Positions 1-11,600 of a stretch of 64,000 nt of DNA are shown piece after piece. Every line of letters starts with the position of its first letter. Positions within the stretch are counted from its first letter, which is position 1. A program made the translations under genes and the position numbers. The stretch covers positions 46,796,936-46,860,935 of the forward strand of contig NC_065879.2 in the NCBI RefSeq assembly GCF_932274485.2, written 5' to 3'. The notes beneath the pieces were generated by a model, which did not search any database, was not told where the DNA came from, and saw only the letters and a program-made list of their open reading frames with translations. The stretch comes from Patella vulgata. Lineage: Eukaryota > Mollusca > Gastropoda > Patellidae.

Positions 1-527
1 AATTTTATGCGTTTCACGAAGATCGATTGTAACTTAAAATGCAATTTTAATAGATTTTAGTTAAAATTGCTTGCGCTCGCACAGTGCACAATTCCGGCGA
101 GGGCACTTAGGGTGTAAGCATAAACGCTTCGGAACTGAAAACTGTTGCCAGGTTGAACTAACCCTTACAATACCAATGAGGAGAATCCCATATGTTGTAG
201 CAATGTCTGCACATGGTCAGAGAGTCGTAGAGAGATGAAATAAATAAGTTTATTGCGTATTATTTGTCTTGAAATGTATCAGTTAGTTGGCCTTGAACTT
301 GCAAGTCGCTTTCGTGACCTTGGCATTTGATTTACTCTCCGGCTTCAATGGAAATAATGCGTATCGATAAACTAAATCGCTTGAATTTCGTAGTTTTATG
401 GTATTGAGAATTGTCACAAACATGTGATATTTCTGACTCAAAGGATTAATCTAGACTAAAGTATTGTCGAATTTTAAAAGTATTTAACAACTTTTAAACT
501 AATACACGAAATAACCGTTCTACCTGA
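1..527. other. Non-coding, no gene seen
   Basis: No coding region or RNA gene is recognised. The first ~80 bases contain a motif (TTTCACGAAG and TTTTAGTTAAAATTG) that resembles the block at 1540-1785, where the phrase TTTTGTGAAACG recurs several times. This suggests two pieces of one unclassified dispersed repeat. Confidence 0.4.
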
Positions 528-635
528 TGGGTTTTCTCCGGGTTCTCCGGTTCCCTCCCACTACTAAAGACCCCTACGAGCAAGCGAATTATTCAAATAA
601 AATTGACCTAGTTTGTATCTAGTGGACGTTAAACC

Positions 636-674
<39 letters not shown>

Positions 675-675
675 A
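528..675 (+). repeat. 5'-truncated SINE
   Basis: Only the body and tail are present. It starts at the conserved block (CTCCGGGTTCTCCGGTTCC, then 'actaaagacccctac'), continues to GTGGACGTTAAACCCCAT, and ends in a (TC)n tract at about 641-672. The same body and tail occur at 12396-12668 and more diverged at 1927-2127, with a tRNA-like head in those copies. This copy lacks the head, as expected of 5' truncation during retrotransposition. Confidence 0.8.
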
Positions 676-739
676 CCCATTTTAAACAATTGTGGGCCTA
701 CAAAGATATTTTTTATAGACATTAGATATGAGGTGAGTT

Positions 740-1110
740 TATATATAATATATGATCCCGCTCAGTGAGCATCTTGAAGTATGTGGTGGGGGTAAATTTA
801 GTGTTTTTCCTTTATATAGACTTAATAGCAAAAACAACGACCTCTTGGAGGCAAAAGAAAGCTATTTTATTGAGAAGTACCACCCGAAACTTAATTCTAA
901 ATAAGAGAATGATTAAATTAAATTAAATTAAATAAAGACCGTGGTGGGATTGAATATTTGTAGTCTGTAGGCTAAGAAATTACTACCCTTGCCTGTATAA
1001 TAATGTAACTATGACATTGTGACGTCATAGACTATTGTTAATTGAATTATTGTTTAATAAATGCCTGAAGAGCCGCTATCGCGGTGAAAACGTTAGCATA
1101 AAAATGTAGT
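740..1110 (+). mobile_element. Penelope-like retroelement, 3' end fragment
   Basis: A 50-codon frame at 752-904 encodes what looks like the end of a GIY-YIG endonuclease as found at the C-terminus of Penelope-like elements (PLEs). It has 'SEHLEVCGGGKF', then 'FPLYRL', and closes with 'YFIEKYHPKLN', the typical glutamate-containing 'E..fIek..PkLN' ending. The reverse transcriptase is absent, so this is a 5'-truncated copy, as PLE insertions usually are. A hammerhead-ribozyme fold follows at 1061-1099, a known companion of PLEs. The frame is short, so the family call rests on motif recognition plus the ribozyme. Confidence 0.6.
1061..1099 (+). ncRNA. Hammerhead ribozyme (minimal type I, dimer-type)
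   Basis: All core parts are present in order. Stem I 5' strand is ATGC (1061-1064), then the core CTGAAGA (1065-1071). Stem II is G-CCGC, loop TATC, GCGG-T (1072-1085), then the core GAAA (1086-1089). Stem III is the self-complementary AACGTT (1089-1094), followed by the cleavage nucleotide A1095 of a UUA site. The stem I 3' strand GCAT (1096-1099) pairs exactly with ATGC. A palindromic stem III with no loop fits the dimeric hammerheads known from PLEs. Predicted cleavage is between 1095 and 1096. Confidence 0.65.
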
Positions 1111-1790
1111 TTTATTTTGCCATCTTTAATTTCAATTATATATTACCAAAGAGCAGCTTTAATTAACTATTCTACTATATATAAATATATATATATTTTG
1201 GTCTATTAATTATTTGAAAATAGTATAATTTATACTTGAATCATATGGAAATATATAAAATAGTAACAAAGTATGGGTGTTTACTGGTGTTTTGAGGTTT
1301 TTTTGTTCTTGGGGTTTTAATTTGAGGCGTCATCTAATGGCTTATTGTCTTACAATAAAATAAACGGGTGGGCCGCAGCTATATTTCGCATGCATTGAAA
1401 AGAAATTTAATGAAAATTATTTTAGTATGTTTAAATTATATAACCCGGGTCATTGGCAATATTATCATTATTCCAAATATATCTATATGTCGCAATAGAT
1501 CTCACAACGTAGCTCTAATCAATGTTTTTTTAATGTCATGATTTTAAGTTAGGAGAGGGCGACGGCTGTCCTAAGTTAAAATTGATTTTAGTTAAAATTG
1601 TCTTTAAAATAGTTTTGTGAAACGCAACTATTTTAAGTTAAGATACAATTTTAACATACAATATTATTTTAGTCGATTTTATCTAAAATGCTTAAATTCC
1701 TTTTGTGAAACGCATCTATCTTAAGTTAGGATTATATTTTAGTTTAAGACGACAGGAGATTTAAGTTTTTGTGAAACAGGGCCCGGGTGT
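1111..1790. other. Non-coding, degenerate repeat
   Basis: AT-rich sequence with short TA runs (about 1180-1196). From 1540 to 1785 variants of TTTTGTGAAACG plus TTAAGTTA recur about every 70-100 bases, ending in AACAGGGCCC. This looks like an old unclassified repeat. No protein-coding potential is seen. Confidence 0.4.
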
Positions 1791-1792
1791 GT

Positions 1793-2192
1793 AACGGTGA
1801 ACCAACCTCAGTGTATACCGGGTTTGTGGCGGCGATCCAATCTCGGTACATATACCGGGTTTGTGGCGGCCAACCATACGGTGTATACCTGGTTTGTAGC
1901 TGCCAACAAACCTCGGTGTATGCCGGAACGGGGTCGGGTGGTCGAGTGGTCTAACGCGTACGTTTTAATTCAAGTAACGTGGTTTCGATCCCAAGCTTGT
2001 GTCGGTTTCCTGCCACTACTAAAGACCCCTACACGTAAGCGAATTATTGAAATAATATTTACCATATGATAATACCGAAATTACCTAGTTTCTGTCGAGT
2101 GGACGTAAAAATCATTTCTCTCTCTCAGGTTTGTAGCGATGAACCATCCGCGGTGTATACCGTGTTTGTAGCCGCCAAATCCATTCCAGATT
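1793..2192 (+). repeat. Short tandem repeat (~34-37 bp) split by a SINE
   Basis: The unit reads roughly GGTGTATACCGGGTTTGTGG plus a short CCAACC spacer. About three and a half units lie at 1793-1926. After the SINE at 1927-2127 the array resumes in the middle of a unit with GTTTGTAGC and GGTGTATACCG up to about 2192. The repeat reads open in one frame by chance of its period and shows no sign of being a gene. Confidence 0.75.
1927..2127 (+). repeat. tRNA-derived SINE
   Basis: The head has a tRNA-like box A (GGTGGTCGAGTGGTCTAA) and box B (GGTTTCGATCCC). Then comes the central block, here shortened, with 'actaaagacccctac' and 'cctagtttctgtcgagtgg', and a TC-rich tail. It interrupts a unit of the surrounding tandem repeat. 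It is more diverged than the copy at 12396. Confidence 0.75.
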
Positions 2193-5100
2193 ACATGTAT
2201 GAACCCACACCGAGCCATTGTTATCGGAAAGTAATATTTTGTATATAGTGTAATGCGATGACAACAACAACTTGCAGTATGTCTTTAACAAATCAAACGT
2301 GAAGTATTATGTTGTTCTTTCTATCTTTCTATATTTCCAGTGTCCTTATGAGGACATACGAATGTAATAATTCTTTGACATAGTGAAGATGGGCACGAAG
2401 ACAATCTACGAAGGACATGTCTGTAAATATAATTAACTGTAAACTTATATCACCCACGTGGGTTAAGATTTTAGATTGTCTATAAAACCTGTAAACACTT
2501 ATTTAAGTTATTCTATAGACAATACTTTGTATAAAATAAGTCGTTATTGTCTTTACATAGTATAGGCTTTCTACTTATATAATTACGGGATGGAGAATGG
2601 TTCATATTACGAACATTTCCATGATGTTACCAACATAAAATAATATGCGAAACAACAATGTTCATTACGACGTATACACCAGCCTTACCTAAGGTCATAT
2701 AAGATGCTTCAAGTGACACTTCAGCCGCTTCCTTATACAAGATTTAAAGTGAATTAACTGTCTCCCTGTTAAAACACAACTGTCAAAATCTTCAAGTTAA
2801 ATCCAGATTATCTACCACTGGGTAACGTTGCTTTATTTAACCATCTTCACATGGCATCAAATTTAGAGCAAAATTCATGTTGTAAAGTAAACAAAAAACA
2901 ACAAAGAAACACCCAAACCATGCAGTCATTAAAATCAAATATCCCGTAGAAAATTCTATGGTAAATGCTTTGGATCTTTTAATCTATAATTCACGTCTGT
3001 TTAAATCATACAACTTTTCAAAAACAAAAACCCGAATATATTTTAGACCAAAACGACATCGGTGTAAATTACCGAAGCCACCATAAGAAACTGTGGTTAT
3101 TGACAATAATATAATGCCTTTAAACATAGCACTGGAAAAACTATATGTACTGATATATTCTTACTATATCAACAGAATCGATATTACAAACCTTCTGTTC
3201 CCATAAACGATAGCGTTCGTGTGCTTGACATATGTCGAAAATAAAATGAAATCTAATTCTAATTGATTGTGATGTCTATGCAGATATCCTTTAGAAACTG
3301 TTTGTAAATATGAATAATAATAATATTTCTTCAAAAGAAAGGTTTATATTTATTATAACATGGAATAATAACATTACAATTTAACCATTCTAAAACCAAA
3401 GAGAAGTTTTATATTCTGATTTGTTTGTTTATTTATTTATTTTTTCTAAATTTGATTTTACTGGACATCACTGTTCCTTTGTGCATATTTAATTTTTTTT
3501 AATGTATATATTTCATTGTATGTAATGGGGGACATTTGTACAAACATTTTTTATTTACTTAATGGACATTATATTTTACATTTGGGGAAAATTTGGCTTT
3601 GACAGTCATATCTGTATTCCTTAAAAAACAAATTTATATTCCATATGTAATTAATTCTCAGTATAAAGGTAAGCAACCAAATAAAGTAAATATAAAATCA
3701 AATTTAAATTACAATCATCAAATTTATCTTCCTATATAAATAATTCTCGATATAGGGTAACTCTCTAAAAATTCATTGTGAAACTACATGAGCCTCAGGT
3801 CTTGCAATTACCACTAGTTATAATATTTGAATTAGTATCTTTCAAAACACCAACATATGCACAGAATCTGTATGTATATAGATATGTGTATATATATGCG
3901 AGTTGGTGGTATTGGCAAGGGGAGGGGCGATGAACACAACAATACCGTAATTATCATCAATTCATTAAGACAATAGAATTGTATATTACACGCAAGTATT
4001 GATTGAAAAGTCCCACAAGGCGGCTTATATCAAAGGCGGACACCTGTTCAATCTGGACCTACACCCGATGCTATGTTAAAAGTCAGCAGGAACTCTTACA
4101 GGTAAATGTCATCCGTGTCAATTTCATCTGCACAAACAATCGATACAGGTGCAAAAAATTGTTTTTAATCTTTTCAAAACTGATCTGGGCCAGTTTAACG
4201 TCAAATTCGGATTATATGTTAATCCCATTTAGTCGTTGATCAGCAGTTATTGTTTTAATACAAGTATCGACCGTATCTTTATAGAACTACAACAATCTTA
4301 AGTATGTCTGATGGGTTGTTTTAATAAGCCGAGAATAAAGTGTTGTTTTAATCTCTTTATGGTAATTAGGAAGGGGTTTTTTTTGTGTTCAACTTCAATA
4401 TGCAATGGAATATAGGAAAGGTAATATTGATTTTGATATTACTGCCTTTTATAAATTGGAAAACAAGAACTATATCAATTTTTGTTTGTGTTAGAAATAT
4501 TGTACTATTAATTCTATTGCAAAGGTGCAAATACTAAACATAATCTTGTTGTTAAGCCTCATATTCTTTTGAAAGCCTTAAACGGGTTTAGCTCCGAGGG
4601 AGTTTAAGGGAGCGTAATCATGTTTAATAATACAACCCCTCAATGCCAGTATATTGCAAAACAGTGTAAAACATTAGATCAATAAAGTTTAACCTTTCTT
4701 TTAAAAAAAAACAAAAAAAAAACAACAACAACAACCCCCCCCCCCAAAAAAAAAACCCCAACAACACCGAGTACAATGTTTCAATAAAATACAGTTTGAT
4801 ATAAACTTGTCTAAATTTAGATATTTTCATATAATAGTAATTTTGAAATTGCATATTCAACTGTTCAACTTTAGAAATCGTGTTAATATATTTACATTCA
4901 TATTAACTTTGTATAAATAATTATATAGTTATGGATTCTATTGGTTTACTGGTAAGTTTATGTTTTAGTGATTGCAATATTTTAATCCAGTATCGTTGAT
5001 TAAATTGTTTTATCTGGAGATGTCATCCATACATTGTGTTTTAAAACATCAATTTAATGATTGTGTTGTTGATATAATAAATCCTATCATGATCTGAAGC

Positions 5101-7430
5101 TGATTGATGATTTGTGTTTACTGAACGAACTCACCAATCAGTACAGTTCAAAAATATTTTTTTGGAAAATCTTCTTAAAAAAATTTAATAAATATATCTT
5201 GTATCATCATGATTTTCATAAGCAGACCTGTGCGAAAATACGACTGCCATTTTACTATCATTCTTCGTAGAAACGTCGCTGAAATAAATCCTTCAAGTAA
5301 CTTGTGTTCCATATCATTGTGTCATGTGTTATTCTCATTCAGTTACTAAATGCCACTGAAACAATTTAAATTTGTATGTATTCCTGCCGATCACTAGCTA
5401 ACGATAATCCAACTGAACGTTTCCAATTGCTTGAGCATGGCGCGTAATAATATTAAATCCCTCACCGATAGAAACAAGTTATACTTTGTTATTATCATAT
5501 AAATAACACGATATTTGTCGTTTATGGTTATAGATTAATAATAAAATTATTTTTTTATTCTATTCTTTGTCATAATGAAAATTCCACGTGAAACAAAGTT
5601 TCTTTTTCTATCCATTAAAGGATAATATGTTGGCCGAAATTTATTTGGTAAAATGACATTGTCTATATTACATGTCAAATATATACTGCTATCTACATAG
5701 AATATGTTAACCTATATAGACATGATGTCAATATCAACCATAATTCTATACCAGACTTTCTACAATCACATTATTCCCTGCTGAGATAGGAAGCCAAGGA
5801 ATTTTACTCCCGTCTCCGACGAAAAAACTCGAGCGACTTGCTACTTTGCACCTTATTCACAACCACTCGATTTCATGTAGCTCGAGCGACGATAACATTC
5901 CTGCGTGGTAATTTGCAGATCCTTACCTAATCTTGTATTCACCGTTAATCACAACGACAGCATTATCACTGTATCTAGAACAAGAAAGACAAAAGTATTG
6001 TAGACGTATCCGAACATGCTACGCTTATAATAATCTGCTCCCACTGAGCTCGGTTACCGTTACGTATTTAATATTACGACATAATTACCACTGAACCCTT
6101 TGTTTGGGCATATTTCCGCGAAGCTAAGCCCAGTCGAATCGACTTTTTGAATGATGCCGATCAAAAAGTTAGTCACTCGGTTAAATAAAGATATGCTTTT
6201 TATAAGAGGATTTTGCTCAGAAAACTATTATTTTAATAAGTGGTTCGCAAAAAGGAAAGGTAAACCTGACACTTGGTTGCTGAAATCGACACGGTTTACA
6301 TGAAATTAACATGTCCTAATCTGTCAGATTCACACAAGCTTTAAACCTGTTTATTCAAACCCTTACATATTGCACAGACTAGTCTATCTTGCTTTAATAT
6401 TGATGTCTAATGTAAGCATGAATTGAACCATTTTTAGACTAATATTCCTTTCAGAGATTCTACTTTCACAAAATTGTAGTTAGCAAAGTGACCTGGAACT
6501 GTACTATAAGCATGGGTACATATTTAATATAAGCACGTATATTTTATGAAACACAAATCAAGCTATTACTGGAAAAATTACTCTATGTAAGTGTATATAT
6601 GACGCATACATGGGTAATATTACTGTACGATGTTCATGAATTACATAAATTACATAAATAATCTCTATGAAAAGACACTATAACTGGTTTACCCATAACA
6701 TTTCTGTTACAACGGATATTTAACGAAATTGAATCGGCATTACGAGTTAAATTATTATTCACATAAAATGTATTGAGACTCACAGATTAACCTTAACAAA
6801 AATTGATTCGGAAAAAATATGATCACGCGATAACAAAACGCACGGAACCCATTGATAACTATTTCTTCAGTAAAAGACTGTAGGCTATAGAGCTTACACC
6901 GTGGGAATATCATTTTCATATGGATAAAACTACCACGCGTAATCTTATACAATACACACTGTTCATATGAATACGGCTTTAATCCTTGCTAAAACACAAA
7001 TTATGAAATACAACTTATCGAAATACCCATGTTTACATGCGGATTAGATTTTAAATATAGCCTTTAGGTGTGCGACCTGCATCGTCATTCTTAGCTTTAT
7101 ATATGAAACAGATAAAAACAGTCAAAATATCCAACAAACAGATTTGCAGATGTTAAATAAATGTTTGCTGTTCAGGCGAAGTTTAAGAATAAATATTAAT
7201 ATAAGAAAATACTAAATTCAACGCACAATTTTCCACGCATATTCATAGATGTTGTTGATTTCAGCGATGTCAATCAAGGATAGATTCCATGGCATAAAGT
7301 GTGGCTGATGAAAAGAAAACTCCGTTATTAAAATTCACCAAAGAAAACAATTAATGTTGTAAAAACTAACGGTACTGTCGTGATATGAAATCACTCTGAT
7401 ATATTTACACTGTTTACGCTTGTCAACTCA
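2193..7430. other. Upstream intergenic sequence, no gene recognised
   Basis: More than 5 kb of AT-rich sequence upstream of the LIM-homeobox gene with no exon, tRNA or clear transposon. Low-complexity tracts sit at 3430-3500 (T-rich) and 4700-4760 (A-run, CAA repeats, C-run). A slightly more complex patch at 5800-5900 contains the motif CTCGAGCGAC twice, about 60 bases apart. Regulatory DNA for the downstream gene is plausible but cannot be shown from one sequence. Confidence 0.5.
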
Positions 7431-7464
7431 CGCGTGTCGCGGCTCGTGCGCTAAGAAAATCAGC

Positions 7465-7660
7465 GGGGCGTGTCATTGGTCGGGTTTCCATTTCATTAGA
7501 TCTGTCGACGAATCAGCGGGTGGTACTACCCAGGCTTATCTCTGATTGGCTATAGGCGCTCTGACAGATTGGAGAGCTTTATGATTTTATATAATTATTA
7601 GTGAACAGTTTTCAGCGAGGATCTGGGGATAAAAAGGCTAGAATCGAAATCGAACACCAT
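7465..7660 (+). promoter_or_regulatory. Core promoter of the LIM-homeobox gene
   Basis: About 108 bases upstream of the start codon's likely cap site lies a TATA-like box GATAAAAAGG (7628-7637). A plausible cap site is in CACCATCA near 7659. Further upstream are two inverted CCAAT boxes, CATTGGTC near 7475 and GATTGGCT near 7545, and an ATTA-rich stretch TTTATATAATTATTAG (7585-7602). The region is richer in GC than the flanks. The spacing fits a TATA promoter. No transcript data are available. Confidence 0.55.
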
Positions 7661-7766
7661 CAAACGGCTCGTGCTTCTTCTACTATCAGTTACTTGGATA
7701 AGTTTTACTTACATCAAACATTCTAGTTATTTCTAACATTGGCGTATCATTAATATTTTTTAAGAA

Positions 7767-8839
7767 ATGGCATCGAGTTCGGATTTTGAAGACGAGTCCT
7801 TTTCACCCGAATCAGCAGATCATTATGCTTTCAATATGACTTGCGTCAAGGTAAGTTACTTCTTTTTTAAAAATTTAATTTGAAAAAAAAAACCAAAACA
7901 ATACACCCCTTCACAAGAATATGTGTGTATAATTTAGATGTTTATATGTTCAAATATTATTTCCAAATCAACATGCCACATTTTAACACTTCTTAAATTA
8001 CGCGAATCTGTATTAAAATTCCATATTAAATAACGCCTCTATATATGGAAGTTAATAGATTAAAAGTACAGTAGAATGACTCTTATTGAAAGAGAAACAA
8101 TTTGCAGCCGAGTTAACGGGAGCCACTCGCAGGAAGAATTGTCATTTCCGTATTTCCGTTTCGGCGACACACAACAAAATGCGATTGAATAGGGAACGAC
8201 AGAAGTCGCCATGGGAGACGAAAAGAAGGTTGAAAATGCCGTGAGAGTTAAAACGAATTTTCTCAACATTACAGCGCTTCTATAGAAATTCCTTCTAAGT
8301 CTTTATTCACTTAAGACACATTTAATACGATTTTCTTGCGTTTTTGTCAAGAGAAAGGAAGTAATTTCGACTCTTACGGAAGCACTCTATCCAGATTCGA
8401 CTAAGCGGAAGGCGGGTATACACTCTTTTAAGAAAACACGCGCGTAGGCCTAGCAAGCCCTTCTTGGCGGCACTTAGCGCCATTTCCCTTATGTGAGAAA
8501 TGGACATATTCCCCTCGAATAAGTCTATTGGAATCGAACACCACACTATCTCATTTCCATTAAAGTTGACAATGTGAGATGTCGAGCACAGGAAATGCAT
8601 TACTGCTATTTCTTTTGTTAAAATACTCACTTGCTTTTACTTTAAGTACATGTATAGGTTCTCTTGCGTTTCTTAACACTGTCCGTAAAAAGTACGCCCA
8701 GTATTAATCAAAATGTCACCTTATTATGTGACATTACATAATAAATATAACGTGTTCTTTTCATTGCAAATAATGCTTATTTTGTAAATATTTATATAAA
8801 ATATATTCTGATAATTTCTCTATTCTGAAAGTTAAATTG

Positions 8840-8901
<62 letters not shown>

Positions 8902-11083
8902 CATGGATTAGAATTATTTACAAAATTTATATCCACATCGTATGTGAAATGAAATACAATATCATTTAATTTTATTACCGCGACCATACGGGAAAACTTA
9001 GAAAATGAGGAAATAATGTAATCTTTAGGGCGATGATTGGCACGTGTCGAATTGTGTGATTTATTTCCACAGGAGATTAAATAATATTTACATCTGTTTA
9101 GTAATAATAACAGTTGGAAATGCTATGGAACATAAATTTATTATTATTTTTTTTCATAACTTTTGTTTCTTTCAGACTGAAGGTGAACTTTGTTTTGGAT
9201 GTGGTGGAGTAATACATGATCGTTACCTTTTGAAAGTAAATGGTTGTTCATTTCACGTGGAATGTTTACGGTGCAGTGTTTGTGAATGTGTACTGGAACG
9301 TCAATCATCGTGTTTCATTAAAGGAGATAATATTTATTGTCGTGTAGATTACACAAGGTAAATATATAGTTAATATTATTTTGAATGTGAAGGATATTAA
9401 CCAAATTACGCGTTAATAAATGAGCAAAGCAATTCTTATAGTATGTCTATTTCACACGACGTTCGCACCCTTTGAATAAATGTTACGAATCCGTGACAGA
9501 TTTTATTTGCATGAAGAATCCAAGAACTATTTTCATTCCACTGATTCTATTGTTTGGCTTTGATTCAATAAATTCTTGACAGATTACTTACAAATGTAAT
9601 TCCTGATTGAAATTAACTTCAATTGACTTCTGTTGTTGTGCTATCTCACAAATGAGTTGTCGATGAATTCTGATGGCTCACATATCGACCACTTGTAATT
9701 AGGCGAGAGAATTGGTCGACGAGCAGACGTCATTTCCGAGCGGAGAAAGCGCGCTATAAAATTACACGCAGTCGTCTGTCATTTGAGTTTACACGGCCCC
9801 CAATTAGTAGAGACTGGGATAGTTCACGTGCGAAGAATAAAATTACAGTGTAAAATTTGAACAAAAGCTACGATCGAAGAATGTTTCAAGTGGAAATATG
9901 CTTTTGAGAGGACTTAATAGAAAGTGACAAGACGTGTGTTATTTAGCTATCAGCATGCGTAATGTTTATCGTCTCATCCATCAGATGAATGTTCTTGGAT
10001 ATAATACACGTGATCGCTCATTTCTAGGATTTATAACCAGATTAAGGCATATAATTACAATACGCGATATCAATATTCTATCTTAATATAATCTTTAATA
10101 ATGTTGATATTGGAAGAAAAGAAGTTTAATGTACGCATAGCATAAACTTATAATATGTGTTTGGTTTTTTTTTCACAGAGAATATGGCGCCAAGTGTTCC
10201 AAATGCCAGAGACATATCCAGCCTAATGATTGGGTAAGAAGAGCACGTGATAATGTCTACCATCTCGCTTGTTTTGCTTGTGATAGTTGTAAAAGACAGT
10301 TGTCAACAGGGGAAGAATTCGCTCTACAAGACAACAGAGTTCTGTGTAAAACTCATTATATTGAAGTTCTAGAAGGCGGACCACATACAGGTAATTAATT
10401 CAAAATTTTAAATTCTATATTAAAATCTGCCCTACAGTTTTCAATAATATTTTACATTAATAGTTATTTCGTAACAAAACAAAATTCATTTGACAGGTTT
10501 AAAAAGGTAGAAGCGTTACAAAATCATTTAGTTAAATCTTCCTGTATCTCCGACTCTTAGTGAAATTATTCCTCCGTTATCATTTTAGATGCTGATACAA
10601 TCCAAAAGCAGAAAGCAAAACGAGTTCGAACTACATTTTCTGAAGAACAAGTACAAGTACTCCAAGCTAATTTTAATATTGATAGTAACCCGGATGGACA
10701 GGATCTTGAGCGTATTGCTCAAATAACCGGACTCAGCAAACGTGTCACACAAGTCTGGTTTCAAAATTCCCGTGCTCGCCAAAAGAAATACCAGCAACAA
10801 CAACAGAAGGGTGGTCATTCTTCCAGTCCTAAATCTCTTAACAGTTCCATAATGGCTGAAAGTCTGAGTGAGTATATTTATCGTAGTTGAAATCAATACA
10901 TTTCTTAAACAAAAACTATTGTTAAATTTCTAAATATTTTCTACCCCACCATTTGGGTTTAAAAAAAAAAAATCCTTTATCATTATTAAAAATACATATT
11001 CATGAATTGTTATTTTTCTTCTTGCAGGCCCGGAATGGTCAAGTGGTGATGATTGTAACTCAACGAGTATGATGTTCGAATAA
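7767..11083 (+). CDS. Awh: LIM-homeobox transcription factor, Arrowhead/Lhx6/8 class
   Basis: Five coding exons: 7767-7850, 9176-9357, 10179-10390, 10589-10867 and 11028-11083. All introns are GT-AG and the total is 270 residues, close to fly Arrowhead. LIM1 (residues 34-86) has the full C-x2-C-x17-H-x2-C-x2-C-x2-C-x18-C-x2-D set. LIM2 (95-148) has C-x2-C-x18-H-x2-C-x2-C-x2-C-x18-C-x2-H. The homeodomain (about 169-228) has '[19 protein letters not shown]' and helix 3 '[14 protein letters not shown]', nearly identical to my memory of Arrowhead, with Gln50 and Asn51. The start is supported by a good context (AGAAATGG) and an in-frame TAA directly upstream at 7761. The protein is a nuclear DNA-binding regulator whose LIM domains recruit LDB-type cofactors. 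In other animals this class specifies neurons and imaginal or head structures. The tail after the homeodomain is short, with a Q-run and a Ser-rich segment. Confidence 0.95.
7851..9175 (+). other. Intron 1 of the LIM-homeobox gene, with a TA microsatellite
   Basis: The intron runs from GTAAGT at 7851 to TTTCAG at 9170-9175. It holds a (TA)~30 microsatellite at 8841-8900. The stretch 8090-8620 is more complex and more GC-rich than its surroundings (for example CTTGGCGGCACTTAGCGCC near 8464) and carries no convincing coding signal on either strand. It is the best candidate for a conserved intronic enhancer. Confidence 0.6.
9710..9860 (+). promoter_or_regulatory. Candidate internal promoter in intron 2
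   Basis: Inside intron 2 (9358-10178) lies a GC-richer block with an inverted CCAAT box (ATTGGTCG, about 9712) and a CRE-like AGACGTCATT (about 9725). A clear TATA box, GCTATAAAATT, starts its TATAAAA at 9755, and an initiator-like TCATTTG has its A at 9781. The layout copies the main promoter. No ATG that keeps the LIM/homeodomain frame follows before exon 4, so a product would be non-coding or strongly truncated. Confidence 0.35.
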
Positions 11084-11600
11084 ATAAAACTCCTATATAA
11101 AGACTAGAAGTGACGTGCCAACATTTGAAGGAATGATAATAATAGTGCATAAAAAGAATTGTGATATTAAAGGATCTGTTTGTTGTGAAATTCAATTTCA
11201 ATTGTTTAAAAATACTATTTTACTTAATTTGTTTGTCTTGCACATTCATTTCTTTTTTTTTTTGTAAATTGTTCATTTATATTTTAATATATTTCAGACC
11301 CCTTTTATTAAGTACTATGTAAATATGGATTTGTAAATATATGAATTGAATTAATTTATAAAATATTGTATTTATAACTGTATCTAGTCAGAACAGAAGA
11401 AAACCACCATTGCAAGGACATATTATAATTTAGTGAAATAATCAAATTTAAAAAAAAAGGAGTGAAAACCAAAAGTCGAAAAAATATTGTCCTAGCATTT
11501 GGTAAATTTCTTGGGATGTTTGTTAATATTTGTCTAATATAATGACAATAAAATATTTCTAAACTTTAAATACTGTATTTATTTCCTGCCCCAACCATGT
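11084..11600 (+). terminator. 3' UTR and polyadenylation signals of the LIM-homeobox gene
   Basis: An AATAAA overlaps the stop codon region (about 11080-11087). A better placed AATAAA is at 11547-11552, followed by AT-rich sequence. The long AT-rich stretch between them is a plausible 3' UTR of roughly 480 bases. Confidence 0.5.

Noticed and set aside
1925-2010. Possible tRNA gene (box A and box B present)
   Set aside because: No acceptor stem pairing, and the sequence continues into a SINE body found elsewhere in the window.
4624-4860. Open frame on the - strand with a Gly/Leu/Phe-rich hydrophobic stretch
   Set aside because: The hydrophobic segment is the translation of poly-A, CAA and C-runs. 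It has no coding features.
8322-8630. 102-codon frame on the - strand in intron 1 of the LIM-homeobox gene
   Set aside because: No homology, no promoter or splice pattern. The region reads better as regulatory sequence.
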